A DNA stretch of 64,000 nucleotides from Pachypanchax playfairii. Its lineage: Eukaryota; Chordata; Actinopteri; Cyprinodontiformes; Aplocheilidae. Below are positions 63,905 through 64,000 of the stretch, one piece after another; position 1 is the stretch's first letter; the number at the start of each line of letters is the position of its first letter. Under the pieces are notes generated by a model, which searched no databases, was not told the origin of the DNA, and saw only the letters and a list, made by a program, of their open reading frames with translations. A program made the translations under genes and the position numbers. Location: contig SSNP01000083.1 in the NCBI GenBank assembly GCA_006937955.1, positions 643,502 through 707,501 on the forward strand. Reading direction: 5' to 3'.

Positions 63905-64000
63905 AGTAACGACCCCTCAAACCGACCCCACGAGCCGAAAGGATAACGCGATAAGGGCGAGACAAGAGAAACTCCCACAGAAGTGCGCGCAGAGCGTGGG
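63905..64000. promoter_or_regulatory. Edge of a CpG-rich block (possible promoter)
   Basis: The last 100 bases contain about ten CpG dinucleotides (for example AACGCGATAAGGGCGAG and GTGCGCGCAGAGCG), while the preceding kilobases have very few. Since grb10 needs a 5' non-coding exon to the right, this may be the start of its promoter island or that of a neighbour. The window ends before this can be decided. Confidence 0.35.

Larger units (their letters stand above)
47072..64000 (-). other. grb10 5' intron / upstream region
   Basis: No coding exon was found here on either strand except the Tc1 transposase. The region holds SINE-like repeats, a family 1 MITE, a family 2 MITE, a family 5 MITE and the Tc1 element, all listed separately. 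The stretches 47080-49330, 49540-50350, 50910-52950, 53310-57600 and 58630-61090 show nothing identifiable. The block 54180-54520 looks non-repetitive and may contain conserved regulatory sequence. Confidence 0.7.

Noticed and set aside
1..64000. CRISPR array, operon or defence system
   Set aside because: The window is vertebrate intron and exon sequence; no regularly spaced repeats with unique spacers or clustered prokaryotic genes were found.

Overview
The window is vertebrate nuclear DNA, almost certainly from a teleost fish. Coding exons are short, have GT/AG borders and lie kilobases apart. The background is AT-rich and CpG-poor, and it carries fish-type repeats: Tc1/mariner, tRNA-headed SINE-like repeats, an L2/CR1-type LINE, TTAA-flanked MITEs and long CA microsatellites. 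I saw no bacterial operon, CRISPR array or phage structure.

Nearly the whole window is the 5' half of one minus-strand gene, grb10, which encodes the adaptor protein growth factor receptor-bound protein 10. Seven coding exons join in frame in the order 46948-46998, 35879-35972 (or 35975), 28324-28609, 26573-26717, 5675-5831, 1895-2010 and 1417-1491. Together they encode the first 308 residues (309 with the proximal acceptor of exon 2). These cover the conserved N-terminus, a His/Ser-rich linker, the proline-rich PAIPNPFPEL motif, the RA domain and the start of the RA-PH linker. The PH, BPS and SH2 exons lie beyond the left edge. The 5' UTR continues right, and the last 100 bases turn CpG-rich.

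The most interesting gene-level observation is a possible alternative first coding exon at 7039-7083. It has an ATG, 15 codons and a strong GTAAGA donor, and it ends in exactly the phase needed to join the RA-domain exon at 5831. Such a transcript would encode GRB10 without the N-terminal half and without the PAIPNPFPEL motif.

The introns are full of mobile DNA. At the right is a 1602-bp Tc1 element (61678-63279). Its two 200-bp terminal repeats are identical by eye and its transposase frame is open, but the start codon reads ATT. Two dead Tc1 relatives lie at 29554-30163 and 39545-40011. At least five different families of TTAA-flanked MITEs beginning TTAAAG are scattered through the gene, and two of them share a single TTAA at 41042-41045. 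Other features are a 5'-truncated LINE (46022-46845), a PIF/Harbinger-like MITE (44303-44948), SINE-like repeats, a three-unit tandem array joined by CA runs (10633-11716) and a 31-bp-arm hairpin (18096-18166).

The exon calls rest on frame, splice borders and recalled GRB10 family sequence, not on a database search. Repeat family names are by recognition.
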